64,000 nucleotides of DNA, taken from the NCBI GenBank assembly GCA_002011085.2, contig MTMB02000001.1:1430446-1494445 (forward strand). The letters are read 5' to 3'. Source of the DNA: Candidatus Geothermarchaeum rappei. Its GTDB lineage: Archaea > Thermoproteota > Nitrososphaeria > Geothermarchaeales > JDFR-13. The notes beneath the pieces were generated by a model that saw only the letters and a program-made list of their open reading frames with translations, was not told where the DNA came from and did not search any database. Below, one piece after another: positions 26,683-34,318 of the stretch (position 1 is its first letter; the number at the start of each line of letters is the position of its first letter). A program made the position numbers and the translations under genes.

Positions 26683-28080
26683 TTAACCAAGGTATCTTAA
26701 TGCATCGCTACCTCTAGTCGTTAATCCATATATCGTGGTCTGTCTTTTTAACCCGCTTTTTGATATGGTTTTTATCAATCCCATACGTTCTAACTCCGAT
26801 AGGTGCTGGTATATTGTTGGAAGTTTAATAGAAACTCCTCTCTTGCCCAGATACTTCCATATAGCATATCCATAAGAATTACCATCTTTAATAGCCCTTA
26901 AAATTTCTATTTTAGTCCTCCCAATTACCCGCCTCTCCCCAGCGTCCAATCCAAGCCTCTTCCTTATGCTCCTTGTTAATTCTCTTATTGTAGCCGGATC
27001 CTTTAACCCATGGCCAGTTAATACGCAGACAATTTTATTGGACATGGTATAATCCAGTACGTATTTAACTGCTGAGATAGTAGATGCAGCTGCCAATTCG
27101 ACGAACAAACCTTCTTTTTCAGCTAGTAATCTAAGGGCATTTACAGCATCCTGATACTCAACCCGTATCCCATAGCCACCAGAGTCCTTTATCGCTGTTA
27201 AAGCCAGGTTCATATTTAGTGGATTGGGGATCGAGAGCTCTGGAGCAATTACTGACATTTCTTCACTAACTTCTCCGGTTAGACGATCCACTATTGGAGA
27301 TGCTCCCTTAAACTGCACACCAACCATTTTAGGCAGTCTATCTATAAAACCAAGTTTTTTTAACTCTAAAAAGCCCTTCCACACGGAGAATATTAGGCCT
27401 CCATTGCCCATAGGTACTATCACCAAGTCAGGAGTATCCCAATTCAGATCCTCGGATATTTCATATGCTATTGTTTTAATGCCCTCGAGATAATATGGGT
27501 TATTGGGTAGGATGAGGTAAGTGTCTCTGTCTGCTCGGCCTAATGCTTCTTCGATCCCCCTCTCTATGTCTTGAACAGGATATATTTGGCCGTTATACAT
27601 CAGGATCTGATATAATTTACCCGACTCGATGTTTAAGGGAGTGTAGATTAATGAATTTAGCCCTGCCTTTGATGCATAAGCTGCGAGAGACGCCCCAATG
27701 TTTCCTGGTGAAACCGTGGCAACGACATGATAATTTTTATTTGCTGCATGAGAAACAGCTACGGCAATCCCTCTATCTACAAATGAACCTGTTGGATTAG
27801 TAGACTCATCCTTAAAAAATAGCTCGCCTTCATAGCCTAGTTCTTCACGAAGATATTTACTTTTATGGAGATACGTGTTTCCTTCCCCTAGCGAAATTAT
27901 TTCTTTTTCCTTTGGCAGGATATTATAACGCCATATTGATTTTACTTCACGGTCAGTAAAATTCTCGTTATACTCGTCAAGGACATATTCAAATATTAGT
28001 GGTGCTTTACATCTTGGGCAACTGATTATATCTTCCTCAACATCATATTTCTCTTCACATATACTGCACACTAGACGCAT
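26683..28080 (-). CDS. Threonine-synthase-like protein lacking the PLP lysine, fused to a PadR-type winged helix
   Basis: 465 aa from ATG 28080 (an in-frame TTG at 28104 would add 8). Zinc-ribbon N-terminus with Cys 5, 8, 21 and 24. The fold-type II PLP-enzyme core follows to about 380: STNPTGSFVDRG aligns with NPTGSFKDRG, but the Schiff-base Lys is Val (residue 101, codon GTA). SPGNIGASLAAYASKAG and the phosphate loop PMGNGG are kept. The last 78 residues (SYGYAIWKYLGKRG, LPTIYQHLSELERMGLI) form a PadR-type DNA-binding domain. It is divergent from pdxS across a palindrome. A PLP-sensing regulator is more likely than an enzyme; this is inference. Confidence 0.8.
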   Translation of the reverse strand: MRLVCSICEEKYDVEEDIISCPRCKAPLIFEYVLDEYNENFTDREVKSIWRYNILPKEKEIISLGEGNTYLHKSKYLREELGYEGELFFKDESTNPTGSFVDRGIAVAVSHAANKNYHVVATVSPGNIGASLAAYASKAGLNSLIYTPLNIESGKLYQILMYNGQIYPVQDIERGIEEALGRADRDTYLILPNNPYYLEGIKTIAYEISEDLNWDTPDLVIVPMGNGGLIFSVWKGFLELKKLGFIDRLPKMVGVQFKGASPIVDRLTGEVSEEMSVIAPELSIPNPLNMNLALTAIKDSGGYGIRVEYQDAVNALRLLAEKEGLFVELAAASTISAVKYVLDYTMSNKIVCVLTGHGLKDPATIRELTRSIRKRLGLDAGERRVIGRTKIEILRAIKDGNSYGYAIWKYLGKRGVSIKLPTIYQHLSELERMGLIKTISKSGLKRQTTIYGLTTRGSDALRYLG

Positions 28081-28083
28081 ATC

Positions 28084-28112
28084 CAATATATAGGAGAGAA
28101 TCAATATATAGG
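28084..28112. repeat. Direct repeat CAATATATAGG in the divergent pdxS promoter region
   Basis: CAATATATAGG occurs at 28084-28094 and again at 28102-28112, 18 bp apart. The second copy runs into the palindrome at 28109. The copies may be half-sites on one face of the helix or duplicated promoter sequence. Confidence 0.5.
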
Positions 28113-28122
28113 TTTTTACCTA
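28109..28122. promoter_or_regulatory. Palindromic candidate operator TAGGT-N4-ACCTA (site A)
   Basis: TAGGTTTTTACCTA is a perfect 5-bp inverted repeat with a 4-bp spacer. It lies between TATA-like AAATATTTAAATT (28122-28134) and the expected start of the leftward regulator transcript, and directly upstream of the rightward pdxS promoter. The same palindrome recurs at 29893-29908. Placement suits autorepression of the regulator and control of pdxS. Confidence 0.6.
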
Positions 28123-28171
28123 AATATTTAAATTCTCACCCATATAGCTTCTGGTTTGGTGGGATCAAGAT

Positions 28172-29221
28172 ATGGAGAGGCCCCTAAAATTCTCTTGTGA
28201 TCGATATTATAGTGTTTCTTTCGAAGACATCGTCGACTTTTTCTATAGACTTGCCGAGTTAGCAGACAGGCTTAGAGAAGAAGGGAGGTTTTTTGAGTAT
28301 TTCCCTAGAAAACCAGGTGACAGACTGGATATTCCTGTGAAGGCTACTGTTAGAGTGAAACATGGATTTCCGATATTTCAGAAAGGAGGGGTTTGTATGG
28401 ATGTTACTAATGTCGAGCAGGCATATATAGCTGAGGAAGCAGGCGCTGTAAGTGTAATGGTTCTGGACAAGCTTCCCTATGATGTAAGGAAAACCGGTGG
28501 AGTCGCGAGGATGGCGGATCCTAAGATTATCGAGAATGTTATGAATTCCATCACCATACCTGTCATGGCTAAAGTTAGAATAGGTCATTATACGGAGGCG
28601 ATGATATTGGAGAGACTGGGGGTAGATATGATTGATGAGAGTGAGGTTCTGACACCCGCAGATGAAGTAAGGCACATAAACAAATGGCTGTTTAAAGTTC
28701 CGTTCGTAAATGGAGCTAGGGATTTGGGAGAAGCCTTGAGGAGAATAAGTGAAGGCGCGTCTATGATAAGGACTAAGGGAGAAGCTGGTACAGGAAACGT
28801 GTCAGAAGCTGTTAAACATATGAGGAAGATAATGGGAGGAATTAAAAAGATAAGAAATATGGATATGGAAGATAGGATTAGGAGAGCTAGGGAGATGGGG
28901 ATTAGTTCAGAATTGCTTGATTTGACTATTAGAATAGGGAGATTGCCGGTAGTTAACTTTGCAGCGGGAGGTATAGCAACACCTGCTGATGCAGCTTTAA
29001 TGATGTGGCTTGGAGCTGATGGCGTGTTTGTAGGCTCAGGTATTTTTAAGAGTTCAGATCCACTGGAAAGAGCTAAGGCGATCGTCCTAGCGACATCTAT
29101 GTGGAGCGACCCAGATGTTGTTTTAGAAGCACAGAAAATGATTTCTGAATCTAAGAGCATGGTGGGTATAGATATTAAGAGTCTTAAACCTGAAGAGATG
29201 CTTCAATCTAGGGGTGTATAA
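28172..29221 (+). CDS. pdxS: Pyridoxal 5'-phosphate synthase subunit PdxS
   Basis: 349 aa TIM-barrel subunit that makes PLP from ribose 5-phosphate, glyceraldehyde 3-phosphate and ammonia supplied by PdxT. Catalytic landmarks are intact: [24 protein letters not shown] with the first Lys, [11 protein letters not shown], and [12 protein letters not shown] with the second Lys. The N-terminus is about 40 residues longer than the bacterial form; the conserved part starts near VRVKHGF (residue 60), and crenarchaeal homologues tend to have such an extension. GGTGGGATC precedes the ATG. It is divergent from the lysine-less fusion protein. Confidence 0.95.
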   Translation: MERPLKFSCDRYYSVSFEDIVDFFYRLAELADRLREEGRFFEYFPRKPGDRLDIPVKATVRVKHGFPIFQKGGVCMDVTNVEQAYIAEEAGAVSVMVLDKLPYDVRKTGGVARMADPKIIENVMNSITIPVMAKVRIGHYTEAMILERLGVDMIDESEVLTPADEVRHINKWLFKVPFVNGARDLGEALRRISEGASMIRTKGEAGTGNVSEAVKHMRKIMGGIKKIRNMDMEDRIRRAREMGISSELLDLTIRIGRLPVVNFAAGGIATPADAALMMWLGADGVFVGSGIFKSSDPLERAKAIVLATSMWSDPDVVLEAQKMISESKSMVGIDIKSLKPEEMLQSRGV

Positions 29222-29224
29222 CTA

Positions 29225-29827
29225 ATGAAGATAGGAGTATTAGGCTTTCAAGGAGGAATATATGAACATGTGAACATGTTGAAGAGACTTTTTTCAGAGG
29301 AAAAATATAGTGGGGAAGTACTTTTAGTAAGGAGAGAAAGAGAGTTGAATAAGGTAGATGGGATAATACTTCCTGGTGGAGAATCCACGACAATAGGAAT
29401 CATAATGGATAAGATGGGGTTAACCAGTGAATTAAGAGACAAGATACGTGATGGGTTACCAGTACTTGGGGTTTGTGCAGGTGCTGTCCTAATGGCTAAG
29501 AAAGTGGTAGATAAAATAGTCGGGGAAAAAGAACAGGACACTCTCTCAGTTATGGATATCGGTGTCATTAGAAACTATTTCGGTAGGCAGGTAGAGAGTT
29601 TTGAGGTTGACCTACATATTCCAGAGATCGATGAAAAGGCCTTTAGAGGAGTCTTTATACGGGCACCGGTATTCGAGATATTAAACGATAATGTAGAGAT
29701 ACTTGCTAAACTAGGTAAAGTAAATGTAGCAGCTCTTCAGAATAGCATGATCGCAGTGGCTTTCCATCCAGAGCTAACTAATGACTATAGGATACACCTA
29801 TTATTTCTAAAGATGGTGAAAAGATGA
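29225..29827 (+). CDS. pdxT: Pyridoxal 5'-phosphate synthase glutaminase subunit PdxT
   Basis: 200 aa class I glutamine amidotransferase delivering ammonia to PdxS. FQGGIYEHVNML near the N-terminus, GGESTTIG, the nucleophile Cys in GVCAGAVLMAK, and the C-terminal AFHPELTNDYRIH with catalytic His and Glu are all present. It starts 3 bp after the pdxS stop, so the two form one transcription unit, probably ending near 29830. Confidence 0.95.
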   Translation: MKIGVLGFQGGIYEHVNMLKRLFSEEKYSGEVLLVRRERELNKVDGIILPGGESTTIGIIMDKMGLTSELRDKIRDGLPVLGVCAGAVLMAKKVVDKIVGEKEQDTLSVMDIGVIRNYFGRQVESFEVDLHIPEIDEKAFRGVFIRAPVFEILNDNVEILAKLGKVNVAALQNSMIAVAFHPELTNDYRIHLLFLKMVKR

Positions 29828-29870
29828 AAAATAAATAATTTATTCCTGAGATACATACAAAGAGAGACAA

Positions 29871-29908
29871 GGTATATAACTAACTTTTTTATTTAGGTTA
29901 TTACCTAA
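29871..29908 (+). promoter_or_regulatory. Promoter with palindromic candidate operator TTAGGT-N4-ACCTAA (site B)
   Basis: A TATA-like GTATATAAC near 29871-29879 is followed at 29893-29908 by TTAGGTTATTACCTAA, a perfect 6-bp inverted repeat with a 4-bp spacer. The core TAGGT-N4-ACCTA equals the element before pdxS. It would overlap the transcription start, a typical place for an archaeal repressor site. Confidence 0.6.
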
Positions 29909-29929
29909 TTTTTGTTTAGGAGATTTACT

Positions 29930-30103
29930 ATGTCTATCTATAAACATGATGTTGATGTTTATGATATGGTAAAAGAGGCGAGGAATAGACTTGCGGTAAA
30001 ACTCGTTACAGAATATGATTACTTAAGTGACGAAGAGTTAGAGAAAATAGCTAAGATAACTGAATTGCTTGACAAACTTCTTGAGCTTCTAAAGTATAAA
30101 TAA
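29930..30103 (+). CDS. Small charged helical protein next to pdxST
   Basis: 57 aa, no recognised family. Mostly predicted helix: VDVYDMVKEARNRLAVKLV, then LSDEELEKIAKITELLDKLL. No Cys, no membrane segment. ATG 29930 is supported by AGGAG at 29918-29922; an upstream TTG at 29912 is in frame but lies before that site. Its promoter carries the same palindrome as the pdxS/regulator promoter, so it is probably in the same regulon. It could be a small adaptor or an antitoxin-like protein; no partner toxin is seen. Confidence 0.6.
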   Translation: MSIYKHDVDVYDMVKEARNRLAVKLVTEYDYLSDEELEKIAKITELLDKLLELLKYK

Positions 30104-30169
30104 GAGCAGAGATCAATGGAACTAAAAAAGCGTTGAATATGATTTGTTTAGATGCAGTAGGTTTATTTG

Positions 30170-30757
30170 CTAGGATAGCCTATCTTTTGCGATAGAAGAA
30201 AATTTACTCTCGTGCCTCTGCATGAACTCTTGATTAAGGATGTCCATTACAATGTAATCAGTATATTTGCAGTCTCCAATCCTTATATGCTCCCTGAACC
30301 TACCTACTTCTTTAAATCCCACCTTTTTATATGTACGATAGGCTCTTTTATTAAATGATAAAACCCCTAACCATACCTTGTGTAGATTAAGGACGTTAAA
30401 TGCATAATCCAATAGTAGTATCACCGCGTCCGTACCAAATCCTTGACTCCAAAGACTTTTCTCTCCTATGAAAATTCCTAGAACACCGCTATTATTATCT
30501 TTATCAACTACAAGCGAGATAACTCCAATTACATTCTTATCAGCGTTATTAATAATAGCAAAGGTCGGGTTTTCTGTATCTATTAGTGTTTTATTAAGCC
30601 ATTCTCGTTCAGCTTCTCTTGAATACATTTTTCTATAGATTGTAAGGTATTGAGAGATCTCTTTATCATTAACCCAAAACCATAGCTTATCCAAATCCTC
30701 TTGAGATAATGGAGCTAGAGAGACTTTTTCACTTGAGACTATTATAGGTCTTCTCAA
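30170..30757 (-). CDS. GNAT acetyltransferase, RimJ/RimL type
   Basis: 195 aa. The acetyl-CoA-binding region is seen in LGIFIGEKSLWSQGFGTDAV, followed by LDYAFNVLNLHKVWL and AYRTYKKVGFKEVGRFR, the usual pattern of RimJ/RimL-type N-acetyltransferases. Substrate unknown; protein N-terminal, polyamine or antibiotic acetylation are all possible. TTG 30757 has GGTG about 9 nt upstream on its strand. It stands alone, convergent with the small gene at 29930. Confidence 0.8.
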   Translation of the reverse strand: MRRPIIVSSEKVSLAPLSQEDLDKLWFWVNDKEISQYLTIYRKMYSREAEREWLNKTLIDTENPTFAIINNADKNVIGVISLVVDKDNNSGVLGIFIGEKSLWSQGFGTDAVILLLDYAFNVLNLHKVWLGVLSFNKRAYRTYKKVGFKEVGRFREHIRIGDCKYTDYIVMDILNQEFMQRHESKFSSIAKDRLS

Positions 30758-30953
30758 TTACGGTACACCATAAATAATTTTTAACTAAAACAGGTATAAG
30801 TTCAATCCAGGAGCACGCGGTTCTTTTAACGAAGTTCCACTAATCCATCAACTATCTGAATGTATTTCTTCTTTAACATTTATTTGAAAAAAACTATTAT
30901 AGATGATGTTTACTTTATAACTTAATTGTAAAAACATTTAAGAGGTGCAATTT

Positions 30954-31508
30954 ATGGGAGAGTCATATCCTAAACCAGATCCTGCTACTGCAGTAGCATA
31001 TATTGTCGTAGCGTCGGCTGTTACTGGAGTTGGATTTCTGTTGACCGCGCCCATTCCATTGATACCTGGAGCGATTCACTGGAGGGTTTTGGCGTTTCTT
31101 CCCTGTGTCTTCGGAGTGTTGTTCGGTCCAATTATAGGATTCCTAGCAGGTGCGATAGGTAATACGTTGTGGGCCTTAATGGGAGGATACTTTAATCCAG
31201 CTACACCTGTTTTCGACTTAGTAGGTGTTGGTTTAACTGGCCTAATACCCGGGCTGTTTGCCAAGCCCGAGGACGTGCTGAGCACCAAGGGACTGGTCAA
31301 GATAACCTTAGTATCTCTAGCTTCAGGAATTATAATGGTGCCTATTGTAGCCGTTGGATTTGACTGGGTTGGTGTAGCTCCTTTTGGCCCTGCAGTCGTC
31401 TTTCTAGCCTTAAGTGATTTACCCCCAATACTAATAGGAACACCTATTGTGTTGAGCGCAGTCACTCCAGCGTTGATAAAAAGAGGACTATTGAAATGGA
31501 GGCTATAG
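30954..31508 (+). CDS. ECF transporter substrate-binding (S) component
   Basis: 184 aa membrane protein with five or six hydrophobic segments, for example VAYIVVASAVTGVGFLLTA, FGPIIGFLAGAIGNTLWA and LVSLASGIIMVPIVAVG. Size and the position just before fused ECF ATPases and a T component identify it as the S subunit of an energy-coupling factor importer. The vitamin or metal it binds cannot be read; there is no CbiM-like His motif. ATG 30954 follows GAGGTG. Its 3' end overlaps the ATPase gene by 13 bp. Confidence 0.75.
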   Translation: MGESYPKPDPATAVAYIVVASAVTGVGFLLTAPIPLIPGAIHWRVLAFLPCVFGVLFGPIIGFLAGAIGNTLWALMGGYFNPATPVFDLVGVGLTGLIPGLFAKPEDVLSTKGLVKITLVSLASGIIMVPIVAVGFDWVGVAPFGPAVVFLALSDLPPILIGTPIVLSAVTPALIKRGLLKWRL

Positions 31509-32980
31509 ACGGAGTACGCGTCGAGAACTTCTCATTTAGATATGAGGATAAATGGATCTTCCAAAACATTTCTTTCTCTCTTTCTAAAGGAGAGGTCATC
31601 GCTGTTATAGGCCCCAGTGGATCAGGGAAAACAACGCTCTCATACTGCCTCACTGGAATCATTCCACATCGTCTACAAGGAGAATGGAGAGGTGAGATCA
31701 GGCTTGGTGAAACAGATATATCAAGATTATCTTTCCAAGAGATTGTTAGAAGGGTAAATATTGTAATGCAGAATTATGAGATGCAGATATTTGGTTTAAC
31801 AGTAGAAGAAGATATTGTTTTTGCACTCGAAAACTTGGGTTTAGACCAGCATGAAATAGATGCAAGGATAAAATGGATACTCAAGGAATTTGAATTAGAA
31901 CGCTACAGAGAATATATGGTATCAAGTTTATCAGGTGGATTTAGACAGAGGCTTAGTATAGCATCAACAATAGTTCTAGAACCCGATTTCCTGATCATGG
32001 ATGATCCAATGGCTAATTTAGATTGGAAAGGGATTCTAAAACTAAAGAAAATAATATTAATGTTAAAGAAAAGGGGAAAGGGAATCTTAATAACCTCTAG
32101 ACGCTTGAAAGGGTTGGAGGATGTAATTGATAAAGTTATAAGGTTGGGAACAAACCACTCGGAGAGTAATGTAGTTAAGAGGAAAATAAGGGGGTCTAAC
32201 GCTGGGCTTGTACAGTTAGCTGATGATCATAGAAAAATCATTAGTATGAAGGGAGTTTGGTTCAGGTACCACGATAGAGATGTCCTAAAGAATATTGATT
32301 TATGTGTTGATAGAGGAGAGGTCGTGGCTTTAATGGGGGCAAATGGCTCTGGTAAAACCACGCTGGCAAAGCATCTAAATGGCTTGCTAAAGCCCACGAA
32401 AGGCATCGTGGAGATATTGGGGAGGAACACTAGGAAATATAGTGTGGCTGAGTTATCTCGATATGTGGGGTTTGTGTTCCAGAATCCAGATAGACATATA
32501 ACCAGGGAAACGGTGTGGGAAGAAGCTATATTTGGATGTGAAAACCATGGGCTATCAATTGAAAACGCTGTTGAGGCCTTGAAACTCCTCAATTTATTTG
32601 AGAAAAAGGATAGGCCTCCATATAAGTTGAGTATGGGAGAGAAGATACGTCTCTCAATCGCCAGCGTTCTAGCCATGAACCCAAAGGTGATTATATTAGA
32701 TGAGCCTACTACTGGTCAGGATGATGTTACACTTGGAATGTTAGAAAGCATTATTACACAGTTGAGTGGCAAGGGGAAGACTGTTATTTTAATCACCCAC
32801 GATACTGATTTTGCATTTCAAGTAAGTAGTAGAGTAGTCGTTATAAATGAGGGACATATAGTGGCCGATGGAGAGCCTGGGGAGATTCTAACCAATGAGG
32901 AATTAATTAATAGATGTGGTATTGAACCACCAACAGCTCTTATTAAACAGGAGGTGGCTGGAAACCATGGAGAGCTATAA
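31496..32980 (+). CDS. ecfA: Fused ECF transporter ATPase (EcfA-EcfA')
   Basis: 494 aa with two ABC domains. Half 1: Walker A GPSGSGKT (near 39), signature LSGGFRQR, Walker B FLIMDDP. Half 2: Walker A GANGSGKT (near 281), signature LSMGEKIRL, Walker B VIILDEP and switch His in LITHDTD. In half 1 the catalytic Glu is Asp and the switch His region reads TSRRLKG, so that site is probably weak or silent. It powers the S/T membrane pair encoded on either side, with overlapping reading frames. Confidence 0.9.
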   Translation: MEAIDGVRVENFSFRYEDKWIFQNISFSLSKGEVIAVIGPSGSGKTTLSYCLTGIIPHRLQGEWRGEIRLGETDISRLSFQEIVRRVNIVMQNYEMQIFGLTVEEDIVFALENLGLDQHEIDARIKWILKEFELERYREYMVSSLSGGFRQRLSIASTIVLEPDFLIMDDPMANLDWKGILKLKKIILMLKKRGKGILITSRRLKGLEDVIDKVIRLGTNHSESNVVKRKIRGSNAGLVQLADDHRKIISMKGVWFRYHDRDVLKNIDLCVDRGEVVALMGANGSGKTTLAKHLNGLLKPTKGIVEILGRNTRKYSVAELSRYVGFVFQNPDRHITRETVWEEAIFGCENHGLSIENAVEALKLLNLFEKKDRPPYKLSMGEKIRLSIASVLAMNPKVIILDEPTTGQDDVTLGMLESIITQLSGKGKTVILITHDTDFAFQVSSRVVVINEGHIVADGEPGEILTNEELINRCGIEPPTALIKQEVAGNHGEL

Positions 32981-33695
32981 GGTTGATCCCAGGACTAAGA
33001 TCATGTTTTTTATCGTTATGTTTACAATGATATTTCTCTCTAGAGACTTGTTTTTTATAACCACTTTGTCAATAATACTTCTAACTATAGTTTTATTGAA
33101 TAAAAAAACAAGACGTGAGCTTCTGCCGAGACTAATTAAGATTGTTCCCCTATTAATTGTTGCATTTATATTATGGTCAGTCCTATATAAGTGGTCACTT
33201 TTTTATAGCTATGGTTCTGGCTCGGGATTTATGTTTGATATTGGACTCTTTATGACGGTTAGACTGTTTCTAATACTCCTCACATCACTTTTATTTATAT
33301 CGGTTGTTAGCCCGCGGGAATTGGTCATAGCATTAGAGAGTTTTAGGATCCCATATAAAGTCGTGTTTACGCTTGGGCTGACAATGAGGCATATGACGAC
33401 TTTCGCAGAGGAATATATCGTTATAAAAGAGGCTCAGTCGTCGAGGGGGCTAGAGCTCGACAAGGGTTTCTTGATAAGGAGGATTAGAAACTACATTCCA
33501 GTTATAATTCCATTGTTAATAAGAAGTATTGAAAATGCGGAGAGGCTTTCACTGGCTATGGATCTGAAGCTGTTCTCGTTTAAGAGGAGGAGGTACGATA
33601 GGGGTAGATTAGGGTTCCTGGATATAGCTGTTATTTTTCTATGTATCATTGCTTTGACGATATCAGTAGTTCATTATTCGTTTGGATTGATATGA
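32967..33695 (+). CDS. ecfT: ECF transporter transmembrane (T) component
   Basis: 242 aa from ATG 32967. Membrane helices are seen at IMFFIVMFTMIFLSRDLFF, LLIVAFILWSVLYKW, LFLILLTSLLFISVV and near the C-terminus (LDIAVIFLCIIALTISVV). EAQSSRGLELD is the first coupling motif (AxxSRG type) that contacts the ATPases. GGAGGTGG at 32950-32957 fixes this start, although the frame is open further upstream. Overlaps ecfA by 14 bp. Confidence 0.88.
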   Translation: MESYKVDPRTKIMFFIVMFTMIFLSRDLFFITTLSIILLTIVLLNKKTRRELLPRLIKIVPLLIVAFILWSVLYKWSLFYSYGSGSGFMFDIGLFMTVRLFLILLTSLLFISVVSPRELVIALESFRIPYKVVFTLGLTMRHMTTFAEEYIVIKEAQSSRGLELDKGFLIRRIRNYIPVIIPLLIRSIENAERLSLAMDLKLFSFKRRRYDRGRLGFLDIAVIFLCIIALTISVVHYSFGLI

Positions 33696-33704
33696 GGTGT
33701 GTTT

Positions 33705-34292
33705 ATGCCGAGGGAAGTTATGGTTTACGAGGGACAGGCATATCATGAGGTAAACTTGTTTGGTTTGACTAGGAGGTTTCCTCTCGTAGAAGTTGGTGGA
33801 GGGATGTGGATAGCCTCTAATGCAGGGGTGATACTTGGTGATATAGAGTTTATATCTAAAGCGGCGGAGGCAATTGTTAATAAGGTATCTAGGCTGGTTC
33901 CTGAGGTGATAGTTGCCCCTGAGGCAAAATCAATAGCATTAAGTTATGAGGTGGGTAAGAAATTAGGTCATAAGAAAATCGTTATAGCACGTAAATCTGT
34001 GAAGGCATATATGAAGAATTATGTCGTAGAGACTTTAAAGTCGATAACTACATCAGGTGAACAGGTCCTTGTCCTATCTGGAGGAGACCTTAGATACCTA
34101 GAGGGAAAAAGAGTGTGTATACTGGATGATGTTGTTTCTACCGGCGGGACTATAAGGGCCCTAGAAAGGCTTGTTCGTAGAGCCAAGCCTTTGGAGATAT
34201 TTAAGGCGGTTATATGGAAAGAGGGGCCGTGGTATAAATCGGGAGACCTTCTATATCTTGATGTTCTCCCGGTGTATGTCGAGAAGAAGTAG
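33705..34292 (+). CDS. Phosphoribosyltransferase-fold protein (APRT-like)
   Basis: 195 aa type I phosphoribosyltransferase. The PRPP-binding motif is VCILDDVVSTGGTIRAL near residue 144, preceded by EVIVAPEAKSIALSYEVG. The overall pattern resembles archaeal adenine/hypoxanthine PRTases used in purine salvage. ATG 33705 follows GAGGTG and is 10 bp after ecfT, so the gene may be co-transcribed with the transporter and with the PurP-like gene after it, suggesting a purine-related import/salvage unit. Confidence 0.8.
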   Translation: MPREVMVYEGQAYHEVNLFGLTRRFPLVEVGGGMWIASNAGVILGDIEFISKAAEAIVNKVSRLVPEVIVAPEAKSIALSYEVGKKLGHKKIVIARKSVKAYMKNYVVETLKSITTSGEQVLVLSGGDLRYLEGKRVCILDDVVSTGGTIRALERLVRRAKPLEIFKAVIWKEGPWYKSGDLLYLDVLPVYVEKK

Positions 34293-34318
34293 TTTTTGAT
34301 TCATATGAGGTGTTTAAT

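Noticed and set aside
26683-28080. Plain threonine synthase
   Set aside because: The PLP-binding Lys is Val, a DNA-binding domain is fused at the C-terminus, and no other threonine pathway gene is near. Enzyme activity of the usual kind is unlikely.
28084-28134. Riboswitch before pdxS
   Set aside because: The leader expected from the TATA position is too short, and the palindrome lies upstream of the likely transcript.
28588-29160. Antisense frame across pdxS
   Set aside because: PdxS is unambiguous; the antisense translation has no recognisable features.
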